From Eutreptiella sp. 'Long Island Sound 2002' (lineage: Eukaryota; Euglenozoa; Euglenophyceae; Eutreptiales; Eutreptiaceae): a stretch of DNA of 64,000 nucleotides. The notes under the pieces were generated by a model. The model worked only from the letters and a program-made list of their open reading frames with translations. It had not been told where the DNA came from and ran no database searches. Below, piece after piece: positions 52,540 through 62,377 of the stretch. Within the stretch, counting starts at the first letter, position 1, and the number at the start of each line of letters is the position of its first letter. The stretch spans positions 116,346,429-116,410,428 of the forward strand of contig OZ038382.1 in the NCBI GenBank assembly GCA_964036045.1. The letters run 5' to 3'. Both the position numbers and the translations under genes were made by a program.

Positions 52540-52571
52540 TCTCAAAATCCGAAGTCCCAAATCCCAAATCG
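52540..52571 (+). repeat. Continuation of the heptamer tail, right part
   Basis: TCTCAAA, then ATC, CGAAGTC, CCAAATC, CCAAATC: the same 7-bp period and A-triplet pattern as 44208-44226. Confidence 0.6.
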
Positions 52572-52604
52572 ACAAACCTCGCAGGATCTTTAGATGGGGC
52601 ACCA

Positions 52605-52775
52605 ATAATAACACAATCTCGAAGACATAAACCCTGTTCAGAGATCGAAGTATCTTACAGCGCTCATTCACAGTTGGCATTCGATGCTTCTTTGTTGTTC
52701 ACAGACTGCAGTGCGATTGCGACTGCGACTTGTGACTTGCGCGCTGCTGCACTGCTTCTGTTCGAAGCAATAACA
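52605..52775 (-). repeat. Candidate 3' LTR (or fragment) of the decayed Gypsy element
   Basis: On the minus strand, a purine run is followed by TGTTATTGCTTCG, a usual LTR-type start. About 170 bp later TGGTGCCCCATC (52593-52604) resembles a primer-binding site. No second copy is inside the window, so the call rests on flanking motifs only. Confidence 0.4.
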
Positions 52776-52790
52776 CTACCCCCCCCTTGA
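52776..52790 (-). promoter_or_regulatory. Candidate polypurine tract of the decayed Gypsy element
   Basis: Minus strand reads AAGGGGGGGGTAG directly before TGTTATTGC. It is downstream of the accessory ORF end at 53272. Confidence 0.5.
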
Positions 52791-53271
52791 GACCTCGAAG
52801 AGGTCTCACTCATCTGGGTGGGCGTAACACTGTCCAATTTGCAAAGCAGGCCCGGAAAAAAAATTTTGGACCTCGACATGTGTTGGCTACAGAAGCATAA
52901 CACTGGTCAAAACTCACAAACTGAGGTGTAGTCATGGTATACCTGTCGTCAGCGCCTCATTCATACGCCGTGTTCGACTCTGCCACGGCTGTGTCTTGGC
53001 GGAAGCTGCAGAAGACAACTTCGCCCGGCACACTGCACGGGCGCGGTACCGTCAGCAACGCTGTGGGCACGTCGAGCCATAACATACCATAACGTTGGGC
53101 ACAGCCATTGAAGCTGATAGCCCAGCAGACAAACGACCAATACATCTGTCAGCTCGAGAGGACATGTGAAGGCAGTGAATACAATTAATGGCATCCAGAC
53201 TGTCGAATAAGCCATTACTTGGCATCCAGACATGTCGAATCAGCCATTACCTGGCATCCAGACATGTCGAA
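52791..53271. other. Non-coding stretch downstream of the accessory ORF
   Basis: No supported frame. Ends in a short tandem repeat at 53190-53280. AACACT-containing motifs recur at 52773, 52825 and 52896. Confidence 0.5.
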
Positions 53272-53280
53272 TCAGCAGTC
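53190..53280. repeat. 31-32-bp tandem repeat, ~2.9 copies
   Basis: GGCATCCAGAC(AT)GTCGAATMAGCCATTAC units start at 53190, 53221 and 53253. Overlaps the last codons of the minus-strand accessory ORF. Confidence 0.85.
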
Positions 53281-54177
53281 CCTGCCCCACGTAAACGTGG
53301 ATGAACGATCCACCTGGAGTCGACATACTTCGTGCACTTCCTTCAGTGTCTGGACCCCAGCCATGAACCTGAAGGTGTCATGTCCCGTGTAGTGTCGACG
53401 GATATCACTTTCGAGGGCACGCTTCTGAATCAGGATACCAGATCGATGGTTCAGCAATCGAGGTTTGGGATCACCAAGTCGGCCTTCGACGGGGCACTTA
53501 TACTGAAATACGAAGACATGTTCACGGGCAAGCGGTTGAAATTGTCCAGGTCCCAATGTTTGTGCCTTGGTCGAAAAGAAATCCCAAAGGTTCGACGGTT
53601 TCCAAGCGTCCTCTCTCCACAGATCGGCCCGATTGGTGACTTCGAAGGAGGACCCGTCATGTCGACCAGTAGCCCATCGATAGGTTTCCTTCATACCAGT
53701 ACCAGCGGCCATGCTGTGGTACAACTGACCAGTTCGCGTATCGACTCGCCAATATGGCGTGTCAGCAATCGAAAGTTGTCGCACGACAATGATGGCACTG
53801 ACGTCATCGACTCCAGGACCGAGGGCATATCGATCGATGACCTCAAGCATGTTGGTTTGAGAACCTGCTTCTTGGAGTCGACCGAGGTGTTGATGTACAT
53901 ACTGACCATCAGCGAGCGAACTCTGCAGAGCAAATCGAACCGCTTCTGCAGTCACAAGGCTTGAGGCCGTGTCATCAATGACCGCTTCAAGGACTTGGTC
54001 TCGGCAGCTGACCTTGCGTCGATGTGCAGTCCTGAAATCATCATGGATCGGCCTGAGGTACTTGAAGAATGGGATGTCGAAGTGGTGCTGATAGGCGTTC
54101 GACTCTGCCGACAAAAACCTGTGGTCGACGGGATCCGGATGGAACGGGTCACTCGCAGGCGAGTCGGTTTTCTCCAT
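53272..54177 (-). CDS. 3' part of an unknown accessory ORF downstream of Gypsy pol
   Basis: 301 codons open on the minus strand, ending RSSTFTWGRDC. Mixed charged/hydrophobic composition with predicted helices (DQVLEAVIDDTASSLVTAEA, GPGVDDVSAIIVVRQLSIAD, NLWDFFSTKAQTLGPGQF); no transmembrane segment, signal peptide or familiar motif. Coding-like sequence continues upstream in nearby frames with stops, so the Met at 54177 is probably internal. Same strand as gag-pol at 58-64 kb and upstream of a polypurine tract, so I read it as the end of an extra ORF3 of that element. It might instead be a captured host gene. Confidence 0.55.
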   Translation of the reverse strand: MEKTDSPASDPFHPDPVDHRFLSAESNAYQHHFDIPFFKYLRPIHDDFRTAHRRKVSCRDQVLEAVIDDTASSLVTAEAVRFALQSSLADGQYVHQHLGRLQEAGSQTNMLEVIDRYALGPGVDDVSAIIVVRQLSIADTPYWRVDTRTGQLYHSMAAGTGMKETYRWATGRHDGSSFEVTNRADLWREDAWKPSNLWDFFSTKAQTLGPGQFQPLAREHVFVFQYKCPVEGRLGDPKPRLLNHRSGILIQKRALESDIRRHYTGHDTFRFMAGVQTLKEVHEVCRLQVDRSSTFTWGRDC

Positions 54178-55045
54178 CTCCTCCCGTTCATCAGCATAGA
54201 CATCCCTTCGGAACTGGACCGCTCAACGCCAACGTTGTTCACCTTCGTATCCGGCCTATTAGGGGGACACCAGGTATTTTGAGGTACCCAGGCGTCGAAC
54301 CAAATCGGCGGCGTCCACGAAAGGGAAGAGGTTGACATACTCTTCACTGGACGAGTGGAGATCAGCAACTCGTCGGATTGCCTTATCAAAGTCGTGGTAT
54401 CTGAGCCGTCCGGGTCAAGTCTGGTAAATCGTCGCCAACTGAACAAGGTCGATGGGGGCACCTGGTGCGACAGCGTTGTACGCATAGGGTTCGGTCTGTT
54501 CCCCGAGTTGAAAGTACTCCTGGAGCTGGACTGCAAGGTTCTGTGTTCGATGTGGAGCGCACCGATACCGCTTGTACCCAAGTTGAGAGGTGCCTCGTAG
54601 GCCTCACAGTTGGTGTCGGCTAAGAAGCAAATCGACTTTGTACGGGAGAAAGGGGGCTCGATCTTCGAAGAGCCAGTCGTTCTCCTGGCAAACCTTCTGG
54701 AGATGGCAAATAACTCCAAGGATCGAAACGGCAACGGGAGCTTCTCGTTTCATCCTGTCCTGGGTCCAGAGGCGTGGATACCTGAGGATCAGGTCGATTC
54801 CATCGGCAACGTTTATCAGGTCGTCGATTCCTGAGATCTCTCGATGCATGCGGTTGAGTCGACCAATTTGACTCCGCAGGCCATATTCGGAGAGGCTTTG
54901 TCGGAATCCCGAATCGAGCTCTTTTCGACGAGGGCTGCTCGAAGATTCTGGCAAGACATTTCGATTTTGGTATACCACTGGTAGCCCGGCTTGCCACCGA
55001 CACTCCCACGGTCATCGAAAGATGTGTCGGGAGCGCTTCGCGCCA
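54178..55045 (-). pseudogene. Middle part of the accessory ORF, decayed
   Basis: Minus-strand reading: MARSAPDTSFDDRGSVGGKP starts at 55045, then after a frame change GLRSQIGRLNRMHREISGID and LPYKVDLLLSRHQL, a TGA at about 54602, GLRGTSQLGYKRYRCAP, QLQEYFQLGEQTEPYAYNAV, a TGA at about 54416, and DKAIRRVADLHSSSEEYVNL. Helical, gag- or adaptor-like in character but unassigned. The base after the upstream direct repeat begins TGGCGCGAAGCGCTCC, which could alternatively be a primer-binding site. Confidence 0.45.
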
Positions 55046-55046
55046 T

Positions 55047-56822
55047 GACGCAGAATCGGTATTCCTCCCTGCTGGCCACCAAATGGCTGTTCGAGAGGCT
55101 CGGCAACAGACAGGCAAGCTGCGCGCAAGCGCCGCAAAAGGGGACGCGCAATCCCCGTGCCAGCGTCAGAGGAGAGAAAAAGAAGGGACTCGCATATACC
55201 GCCCGTTGATTACGAAATGTAAATACATTGTGTGCTTTGTATGCATTTTGATACATTCTGTCCTCCCTGCATTTTGCAGCTCAGGATGTGTCCGGGTGGG
55301 CAAGGCCCGTACAAGAATTTGTACAACACTGAGCCAAATCTGCTTGAAAAGGTCTGCATGCTCCGTGTCTTATGCTGATGGAGGACAGCATTGGAGGGTT
55401 TTAAAGAAACTGGACTGGTTCACGAGTTTTGGAGAAAATGCAAAAGGAGTATTTGGTCAAAAATCGACATCGCAAAGCCGAAGGGTTTTCGATCAGTTGA
55501 CTGAAAGCAGCAGATCTCGGGCAATAGGCAAGGCCGGCGGTGCCAAGGAGGGTGTCTAGCGTGACCCCCAGCAATCCGCTTCAACATTCTTGTACACCGA
55601 CGTCCGCTCGTCCCAGCCCATACGTGGAGATATGCCGAGACGATCAGTGTCAGCGTACGTACCTGGGTTTACGGCAGATCGCGACAGCGCCAGCGAAGGT
55701 CCCAGGCAGGCGCCACTGTTGACGACGAGCCATTGTGCGACGCAGCACGATCGATCACAAGTCCCGGCCCGGTGTACCAATTTGTTTGAGCCGCGTCAAG
55801 GCACAGAGGGAGGACTGGACGTGGGATTCCAGTTGGAGGCCACGGAGCGTGCGGCCGATGTCAAGACCTCAGGTGTTGCCCTCTACCCTGAGGAGCAGGC
55901 CCCAAGACACAGAGAAAGGACCAGCGTATCCGGGCGCTGGATGAGACCCGCACGGAGACTGGGTTGGGAGATAAGATCTGGTAAGGTATTTTATAGCATC
56001 TGTGCGTGTATGGCCCAGATGGGAGCATATATAGCTGGGCTGATTTTAGTAGCGCCCTGGCTACGAGGAGATGGCTTGAGTGACACCTTGGCGCTGCACA
56101 GTGCCGCTGGGTTTCTGTACCCGTGCTTGGTGCATACTGGGCATGATGGTTAGCCGTGTACCTTTGGGTCACGGGGTATCCAGTCGAATTTTTTTTTCCA
56201 TACAGGTCGGGCATAAGCAGTGAGCCTCGCCTCTTCCTGGAGCTATGTGTGTTTGCATAGCGCCACACAAAGCTTTTATCGAGGGGTTGACGCAGAATCG
56301 GTATTCCTCCCTGCTGGCCAGCAAATGGCTGTTCGAGAGGCTCGGCAACAGACAGGCAAGCAACGCGCAAGCGCCGCAAGGGGGGACGCGCAATCCCCGT
56401 GCCAGCGTCAGAGCAGAAAAAAAGAAGGGACTCGCATATACCGCCAGTTGATTACGAAATGTAAATACATTGTGTCTTTTGTATGCATTTTGATACATTC
56501 TGTCCTCCCTGCATTTTGCAGCTCAGGATGTGACCGGGTGGGCAAGGCCCGGAGAAGAATTTGTGCAACACTGGGCCAAATCTGCTTAAAAAGGTCTTCA
56601 TGCTCCGTGTCTTATGCTGATGGAGGACAGCATTGGAGGGCTTTCAGGAAACTGGACTGGTTCACAGGTTTTCGAGAAAATGCAAAAAAAAGTAGTGTGG
56701 TCAAAAATCGCCATCGCAAAGCCGAAGGGTTTTTGATCAGTTGAATGAAAGCAGCAGAGCTCGGGCAAAATGCAAGGCCGGCGGTGCCAAGGAGGGTGTC
56801 TAGCATGACCCCCAGCAATCCG
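55047..56822. mobile_element. Paired ~533-bp direct repeats with ~710-bp interior: candidate small non-autonomous LTR element
   Basis: 55047-55578 and 56289-56822 are near-identical in direct orientation (offset 1242). Both carry CGGTATTCCTCCCTGCTGGC, GGACTCGCATATACCGCC and GCAAGGCCGGCGGTGCCAAGG-like blocks and can be bounded as TGACGCAG...CCCCAGCA. The interior (55579-56288) has no recognisable gene. I find no clean target duplication and no convincing primer-binding site on the inner side, so a partial tandem duplication is an alternative. Confidence 0.55.
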
Positions 56823-57531
56823 TTTGAGCCAGCTGGTAAGGGAATGATGCGCTTCGTCCCCAACTGTCGATGTTGATGGTCTTGCCGAACTCGGAGATAG
56901 TGGCCTTCGTCTTGGTGACGACTGCAGCATGTCGTTCGTTCAGGAACATGTGCCTTCCTCGATGACCAGTCATGGCGCTCGACGCAATAGTGAGCACCGG
57001 TGGTTCGAGCTTGGTGTATTTAGTTTTCATTGGATCATCCTCGTGTGTCCCAAATCGATAGGGTGGCTTCAATCCGAACGTACCCAATTGTCAGAGTTGT
57101 TCCACGGTTTTGATTTCATGGTTGTACTGCGGCATGTTTTAGGGCTGCCACATCGACTCTGGCACCGGCACAGAATCGTAGCTGGGCGGTGTTGTCGACC
57201 AACTTTGTGTGGCGTCAAACGCTGAGGGCTCGTACGGATATTCCTCTTCGTCGTCGGACTCGAGCCAGGGTTCATCGTCGTTGTTGTAGTAATGGGAGTC
57301 GGATTGGTTCGTTCGAGTAGAAGCTTGCGTCTTCGGGGCATTCGACTGCCAGGATTGTTCGACCCAGTCATTGGGGACAGCTTCATGGTTGTTGTTATAG
57401 CTGGAGTCATTCGGCTCTCCGGTATTCGGTCCCCACGACGGTTCGTCCCTGGATGGCCTTGATGTCCAGGTGTTCGGCCTCGATGTCCAAGAACTGTCGA
57501 CCCATCTGGGCGCTGAACAGAGGAAGGGGAA
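56823..57531 (-). pseudogene. Coding-like remnant of the accessory ORF, frameshifted
   Basis: Minus strand: an Asn/Gln/Ser-rich hydrophilic piece (NDSSYNNNHEAVPNDWVEQS), a frame change near 57320 into a strongly acidic piece (DDEPWLESDDEEEYPYEPSA), a stop at about 57140, then FGLKPPYRFGTHEDDPMKTK and NERHAAVVTKTKATISEFGK running up to the direct repeat at 56822. Reads as one decayed, mostly disordered protein. Confidence 0.4.
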
Positions 57532-58149
57532 TCAGTCGTCGTATCCCGTGTAGCAGGCAAGATCTTCATTAGAATCGAACCAACCAGGGCTCGAGCACCG
57601 CTCTCGAGAGTATTCTGCATCGACTGGGGGCGGGGGCCCGTACAACTTACAGAGTTCTGGCTGCATGTCGGGTGGGGTCCCTCCCTTGGTCGGTTCCCGA
57701 ACAGGCCAGTTGGCCAGGGCTATCTTGAGCACTTCCAAGCCTGTGGCGCCTCCTGATACGACGGGTCGTCCACTTGGCGCTATTCCTGCAAATTCTCCGC
57801 GAGGGAACACACCTCCCTTGCCTCTCTTCGACGGGACTCCTTTTCCTTTCGAGCTCCCAGCATATGCCAACTGGCTGTAGTTCGGCTGTTTGAATGGATC
57901 GAGGGGTCGACACGGGCGAGTTGGTGCTGATGCTACCGACAAACAGCGGCCAGTTGAAGTTGTCCTCGCTGGGGGTTTGGCATCAACGTTGTCGTTAACC
58001 GCGTCAACATCGATGACGTTCGACGGTGATGCTCGAGAAGGTGGAGGCCGAGAGGAAGTTTGGGGCGTCCGGGATGTAGTACCATAGGCAGAGGCTCCAG
58101 CGATCGACCCGGAACCCCGCATGAGTTTTTCGAAAAAACCACGCTCCAA
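57532..58149 (-). CDS. 5' part of the accessory ORF directly downstream of pol
   Basis: ATG at 58149, 13 bases after the chromodomain stop, reads MERGFFEKLMRGSGSIAGAS and runs 205 codons to LACYTGYDD. Pro/Ser-rich, low in predicted structure, with an acidic IDVDAVNDNVDA and basic KGKGVPSKRGKGG. No homology recognised. The tight spacing after pol suggests a third ORF of the same transcription unit, as in Gypsy elements with an extra 3' ORF; nothing resembles an envelope protein. Confidence 0.5.
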   Translation of the reverse strand: MERGFFEKLMRGSGSIAGASAYGTTSRTPQTSSRPPPSRASPSNVIDVDAVNDNVDAKPPARTTSTGRCLSVASAPTRPCRPLDPFKQPNYSQLAYAGSSKGKGVPSKRGKGGVFPRGEFAGIAPSGRPVVSGGATGLEVLKIALANWPVREPTKGGTPPDMQPELCKLYGPPPPVDAEYSRERCSSPGWFDSNEDLACYTGYDD

Positions 58150-58161
58150 TGAAGAGTGAGG

Positions 58162-60431
58162 TTACTCAGGGTGGAGTCGAAGGAACTCAAGGTACACAGG
58201 ATCCTCCTCTAGAGCCGTGCTTGACTCCCAAGACCATTTGTTGTCATCCCATTCACAACAGTACAGGAATGTGCGGCGCTTTTTGGATCCCACTCGACGT
58301 CTAGCCACAATCTTGACAAGTCGAGGGGATTCTCCACTTTTGACAGGGGGCATCGGGAACACCCACACCGGCTGTCCCTCTCGATGGACGTTGGGTCTTT
58401 GCTGTCCAAATTGAAAACTCGCAACCCATCAAATGGGGCAGGGATGTCCATTTTAACATTCTTGCCCTTGTTCAGTACCTCGAGAATTTTGTAAGGGCCG
58501 CACCAGACAACATCGAGTTTCCCTTTATGTCGATATTCCGGTACCAACACCCACCATCGTTCACCGACTTCAGGCACTCGAACGTGTCGGTCCATTTGCA
58601 GGACCAGATGCATCTCGCGTCGACGTTCTTCGGCAAGCATTGCACGCACAGAATCGAAGGTACGTTCCGCCTGTTGCATGTAATCATTCACGGTCGATGG
58701 TTCATGTGCATGAGAAGTCATTCGGGGAAATGCGAATCGAAAATGGGGTGTTCGTCCTTCATCTATCTCGAAAGGGGATAGCTGAAGGCTATTGGATGTC
58801 AGGTTATTGAACTCAATTTCCGCAAACAGGAGGTCGACATCCCACTCATTGTTGCCGAAGATGCCGTGTGTACGCAGGCGCTGGAGGATCGACTGGTTGC
58901 TGCGCTCCGCCAGGCCATTGCCTCGAGCGCGGTTGGCCACTGTTTGATGCATCTCAATCTTGAAACGCTGAGCCAACTCTTTCCACGCCTGAGACTCGAA
59001 AAGCTTGTCTTCGTCAGAAGAAATTTGTCGAGGGCATCCTTTCAGTCGAACTACTTTACGCAGGAACACATGGATAAGGTCAACGGCTGTCATATCCTTG
59101 GGACAGGGGATGAACATTCCGCGCTTGGAGAATCGGTCGACTCCAGTCATGATGACGTCATGGCCCCTTGTGGTCGGCGGCAATCCTGAAACCCAATCGA
59201 TGGACACACTGTGCCATTTGGTGTCGGGCACCGGCAATGGTCTTGGCACTCTGCCGGTGTCGACTTGCCTTGATTTTGCGGCGTGACAGACATCCCAACT
59301 TAGTATGTATCGTTCGACGTAGTGTCGCAGGTGCGAACATACGTAGTCACGCTTAGTCAGGGTCATGCTTCGAAGGACACCTGAATGGCCATAGAACACC
59401 GACTCGTGATACATAGCCACAATTGACGTAACCAGTGTTCGAGGAACAAGCACACGTTTGCCCATCATCGACAAATGGAAGAATTTGCTATCATCGAAGG
59501 ACAACTTGACATCTCGAAGCTGGTGTCGCGCCACAGGGCTTCGAACCGCGACTTCGTAGATGTGCTTCGTTCGTGGGTCTTCTCGATAGGCTGCTGCCCA
59601 CACAGCTGTCGAAGTCAAGTCTTTGCACTGGTAATGTCGATGTACTCGGCCCTGCGTACCTTTAAGACTCGAAGGGTACGGCGTGTTCGACCCAACTTTC
59701 GGCAAGGGAACTGATTGTAATGTGCCATCACGATGACGTTGACAGCGAATCAGCTCCGCCATGGTCGGTGCATATCGAAGTTCATTGCCAAAAGTGACTC
59801 GAAGAGGGCAATCCATGCTCACATCGGGAAGGTCCTTGGTGTCGGCAGGTGTGCCTGGCTCATTGCCAGCCTCATCGAGATGCATGTCTTGTTGGTGTGG
59901 ATCCTCAGCCATGATCTCGTCCGATGGCACTGGCTGCAGTCCCGGGTCCTCCGGCTCGACAGTCGTCGTTGATGGTAGCGGCTCCAGGTCCTCTGGCTGG
60001 ACGGCGGGTTCAGTGTCGAATTGGGGGGCTGGTTCCGCAAGTTCATCAGCGTCAGGATCCTTCCCCACGGGGTGTCCGCCTCGAAGCAAAACGTACAGGT
60101 GGTGGTACGGCTGGGGCCACACCTCGTCATGAGAGAATGAGTTCTCAAGTACATGTAGGAACTCATCGACAGGTTCTCCCTCCGGTGAAGCCCAATTTTC
60201 AACCAGGGGAATTGCGAAAGCCTGTGTACGTGTGGCATTTTCGATATCCATCAACTGTTGCGAAGTTAGACGGGAGCAGGCGTCTGCCGCAGGATCCTCG
60301 AGGCCCGGTACGTACCACAACGTCAGGTTGTATTCTTCGAGGAATTGGGACCATCGTGCTTGCGCTGGTGTCAGCGGTCGAGGACATGTCTTGAGATATC
60401 GAAGACTTTCGTGGTCAGTGTGCACGTGCAC
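58162..60431 (-). pseudogene. Gypsy pol, RNase H end, integrase and chromodomain
   Basis: Open 60431-58209. Starts inside RNase H (VHTDHESLRYLKTCPRPLTP, DPAADACSRLTSQQL), then an acidic ~150-residue linker, integrase zinc domain (MYHESVFYGHSG; ILSWDVCHAAK, where the first Cys appears replaced by Trp), core D in SIDWVSGLP, SSDEDKLFESQAWKEL, and E in ARGNGLAERSNQSIL. A frameshift at about 58370 leads to a chromodomain-like end (LVKIVARRRVGSKKRRTFLY, CCEWDDNKWSWES) finishing at 58162. The TGA before 60431 breaks RNase H. Family relationship to the 3.9-15.3 kb element is distant (shared SDED motif). Confidence 0.88.
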
Positions 60432-61492
60432 CTGCTGCGGTCCTCAAAGTAGGTGAAACCACTGTTTCAAGGCTAATACGATGGCCAACAACTCCTGCTC
60501 TCGAATCGGGTATCGAGTTTCGGCAGGCTGCATTTTCCGTTACATGAAGGCAATAGGTCGAAGATGTCCCTTGTACTTCCCATGCGCACAACATTGCGCC
60601 AGCGTAGCACCCGAGCAGTCTTTTGAAGCGTCTGTGTACAGGTGATACGGCTGTCGAGGGTCAATAGCACTGAGATGTGTCGCATTGATCATCGCCCGCT
60701 TCAGCTTGTCGAAGGAAGCCTGATGAACAGCTGTCATTTTCCACTCGAAGTCTGCTTGAAACATCGCAGTCAGAGGGGCTGTGACAGCTTGGAACCCTTC
60801 GACAAACTGCTGGTAAAATCCACACAATCCAATGAATTGTCGACTTTCATGAACCGTAGTTGGCGGAGGCCAACCTCGAATGACCTTGATCTTTTCGGGG
60901 TCCATGTGTACTCCATCTTTGTCGATGATGTACCCACAGAAGGGTATTCTACTGTGAAAGAATGAGGATTTATCGATGCAGGGAGAGAGCTGGTGTTTGC
61001 GGAGTAGTTCATGTACCAAATCGAGATGTCGTTGGTGTTCATCCGCATCCTTCGAGAAGACGAGGATGTCGTCGATGTACACCCATACAAAGATCCCCAA
61101 GTGGTCTCAAAGGACATCATTCACGACGTGTTGGAACGTCGACGGCGCATTACAGAGGCCAAAGGGCATTACAACCCTTTCGAAGGCGCCAAATTGTGTG
61201 TTGAAGGCGGTTTTTTCGATATCTTCGTCTTGGATTCAGATCTGGTGGAACCCACTAACAAGGTCGATCTTCGAGAATACAGTGGAACCCCCCAGTGTAC
61301 TCAAGATGGATTGGATCGATGGCAAGGGATACCGATCTCGTACAGTTCGCGTATTTGACGCTCGGTAGTCGACGCACATGCGCCATTTACCATTCGCTTT
61401 CTTCACCAGTAGGCAACTCGCTCCGTATGGACTCAAGGATGGTCTGATCCGACCAGATCGATGCAACTTGTCAAATTGTCGTCGAATTTCAT
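60432..61492 (-). pseudogene. Gypsy pol, reverse transcriptase and RNase H
   Basis: LVKKANGKWRMCVDYRASN, VFSKIDLVSGFHQ (motif A), then TGA at about 61240, [20 protein letters not shown], a TGA at about 61112, VWVYIDDILVFSKD (motif C YIDD, ~61080), FCGYIIDKDGVHM, RQFIGLCGFYQQFVEGF, HLYTDASKDCSGATLAQC (RNase H D), TAA at 60540, and ETRYPIREQELLAIVLALKQ. At least four stops. Two of the TGAs sit where conserved Arg is expected (CGA to TGA), a methyl-CpG decay signature. Confidence 0.88.
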
Positions 61493-62377
61493 CTAGTTGG
61501 CTCGGATCCATTTGTAAGGGTGTACCCGCGGTGGATTGTCTTCCGAATCGAGGCGTATTCGATGATCTCTTCCAGGTCGATACGGAGGTAGGTCTCCATA
61601 CTCCGCTTTCTCCCGGTCGTAGAGGTCCGCCCACTTGTGTAATCGATTTGGCAGTTTGCGTCGAACGGGGTCAAGCCGGTCATCATTGCCATCACTGGCG
61701 TGCATCTTATACATTTGATCGACCGGCACTGCTGGTCGAGGCATGCAGCACAGAAATACTTGATCTCCCGTGAGATCAGATTGACGGGTCTCTCTTTTGA
61801 GTATCGGCAACAAAATGTACTCAATCTCCATATCGCTGCAGTCCTCATCGGTGATACCATCTTCCGTTCCGGACTCATTGTACATGTCAGTACCGCGATG
61901 AACGTGTGTCGACGAGTGTACGTCAAGGTGTTCCTTTGCATGTGGGGTAGGATTCCCAAGCGGACTTGCTTTCGAGGAACTGGATGAAAGTATCGAAAGA
62001 AGGTCCAGCTTCGAACCTGCTTGAAACTGTAGCTGGGTGGAATGTCTTGATTTGCCAAAAGATACCCGGTACGGATTCGAACCATGTTGGATGTCGGCGT
62101 ACCGTTCCTTCCAGTTGACAGTTGGGTTGTAGCTTCGAAGCCATGGTAGTCCAAGTACCACATCCGGCAAAATCTCCAAGACCTTGAAGTGATGACAAAA
62201 TACAAGCTCTCCAACTCGAACATAAGCTCTCGTGTAGTATCGTACTTCGACCTGGTTAGCTCCGGCTGTCAAGACGTGTCCAGTGTTTCTCAGTTTATAG
62301 AGGGGCAGTCGCGCCCTTCTTGCAGTTTGCATCGACATACATTCGCTGGTCGCCCCACTGTCGACCAACAGTTCCAC
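61493..62377 (-). pseudogene. Gypsy pol, protease and linker
   Basis: MELLVDSGATSECMSMQTAR carries the aspartic protease DSGA motif; VLEILPDVVLGLPWLRSYNP is the flap-side ILG-type motif of Gypsy proteases. A long acidic linker follows (ESGTEDGITDEDCSDMEIEY), then PLNEIRRQ-like entry to RT in another frame. 295 codons open, ending at 61493. Confidence 0.85.

Noticed and set aside
53332-53964. 210-codon plus-strand ORF opposite the accessory ORF
   Set aside because: The minus-strand frame is longer, agrees with neighbouring coding remnants and with the gag-pol orientation; the plus-strand frame is its shadow.
53272-58149. Retroviral envelope gene in the position downstream of pol
   Set aside because: No signal peptide, transmembrane helix, furin-type site or Cys pattern is visible; called only as an unknown accessory ORF.
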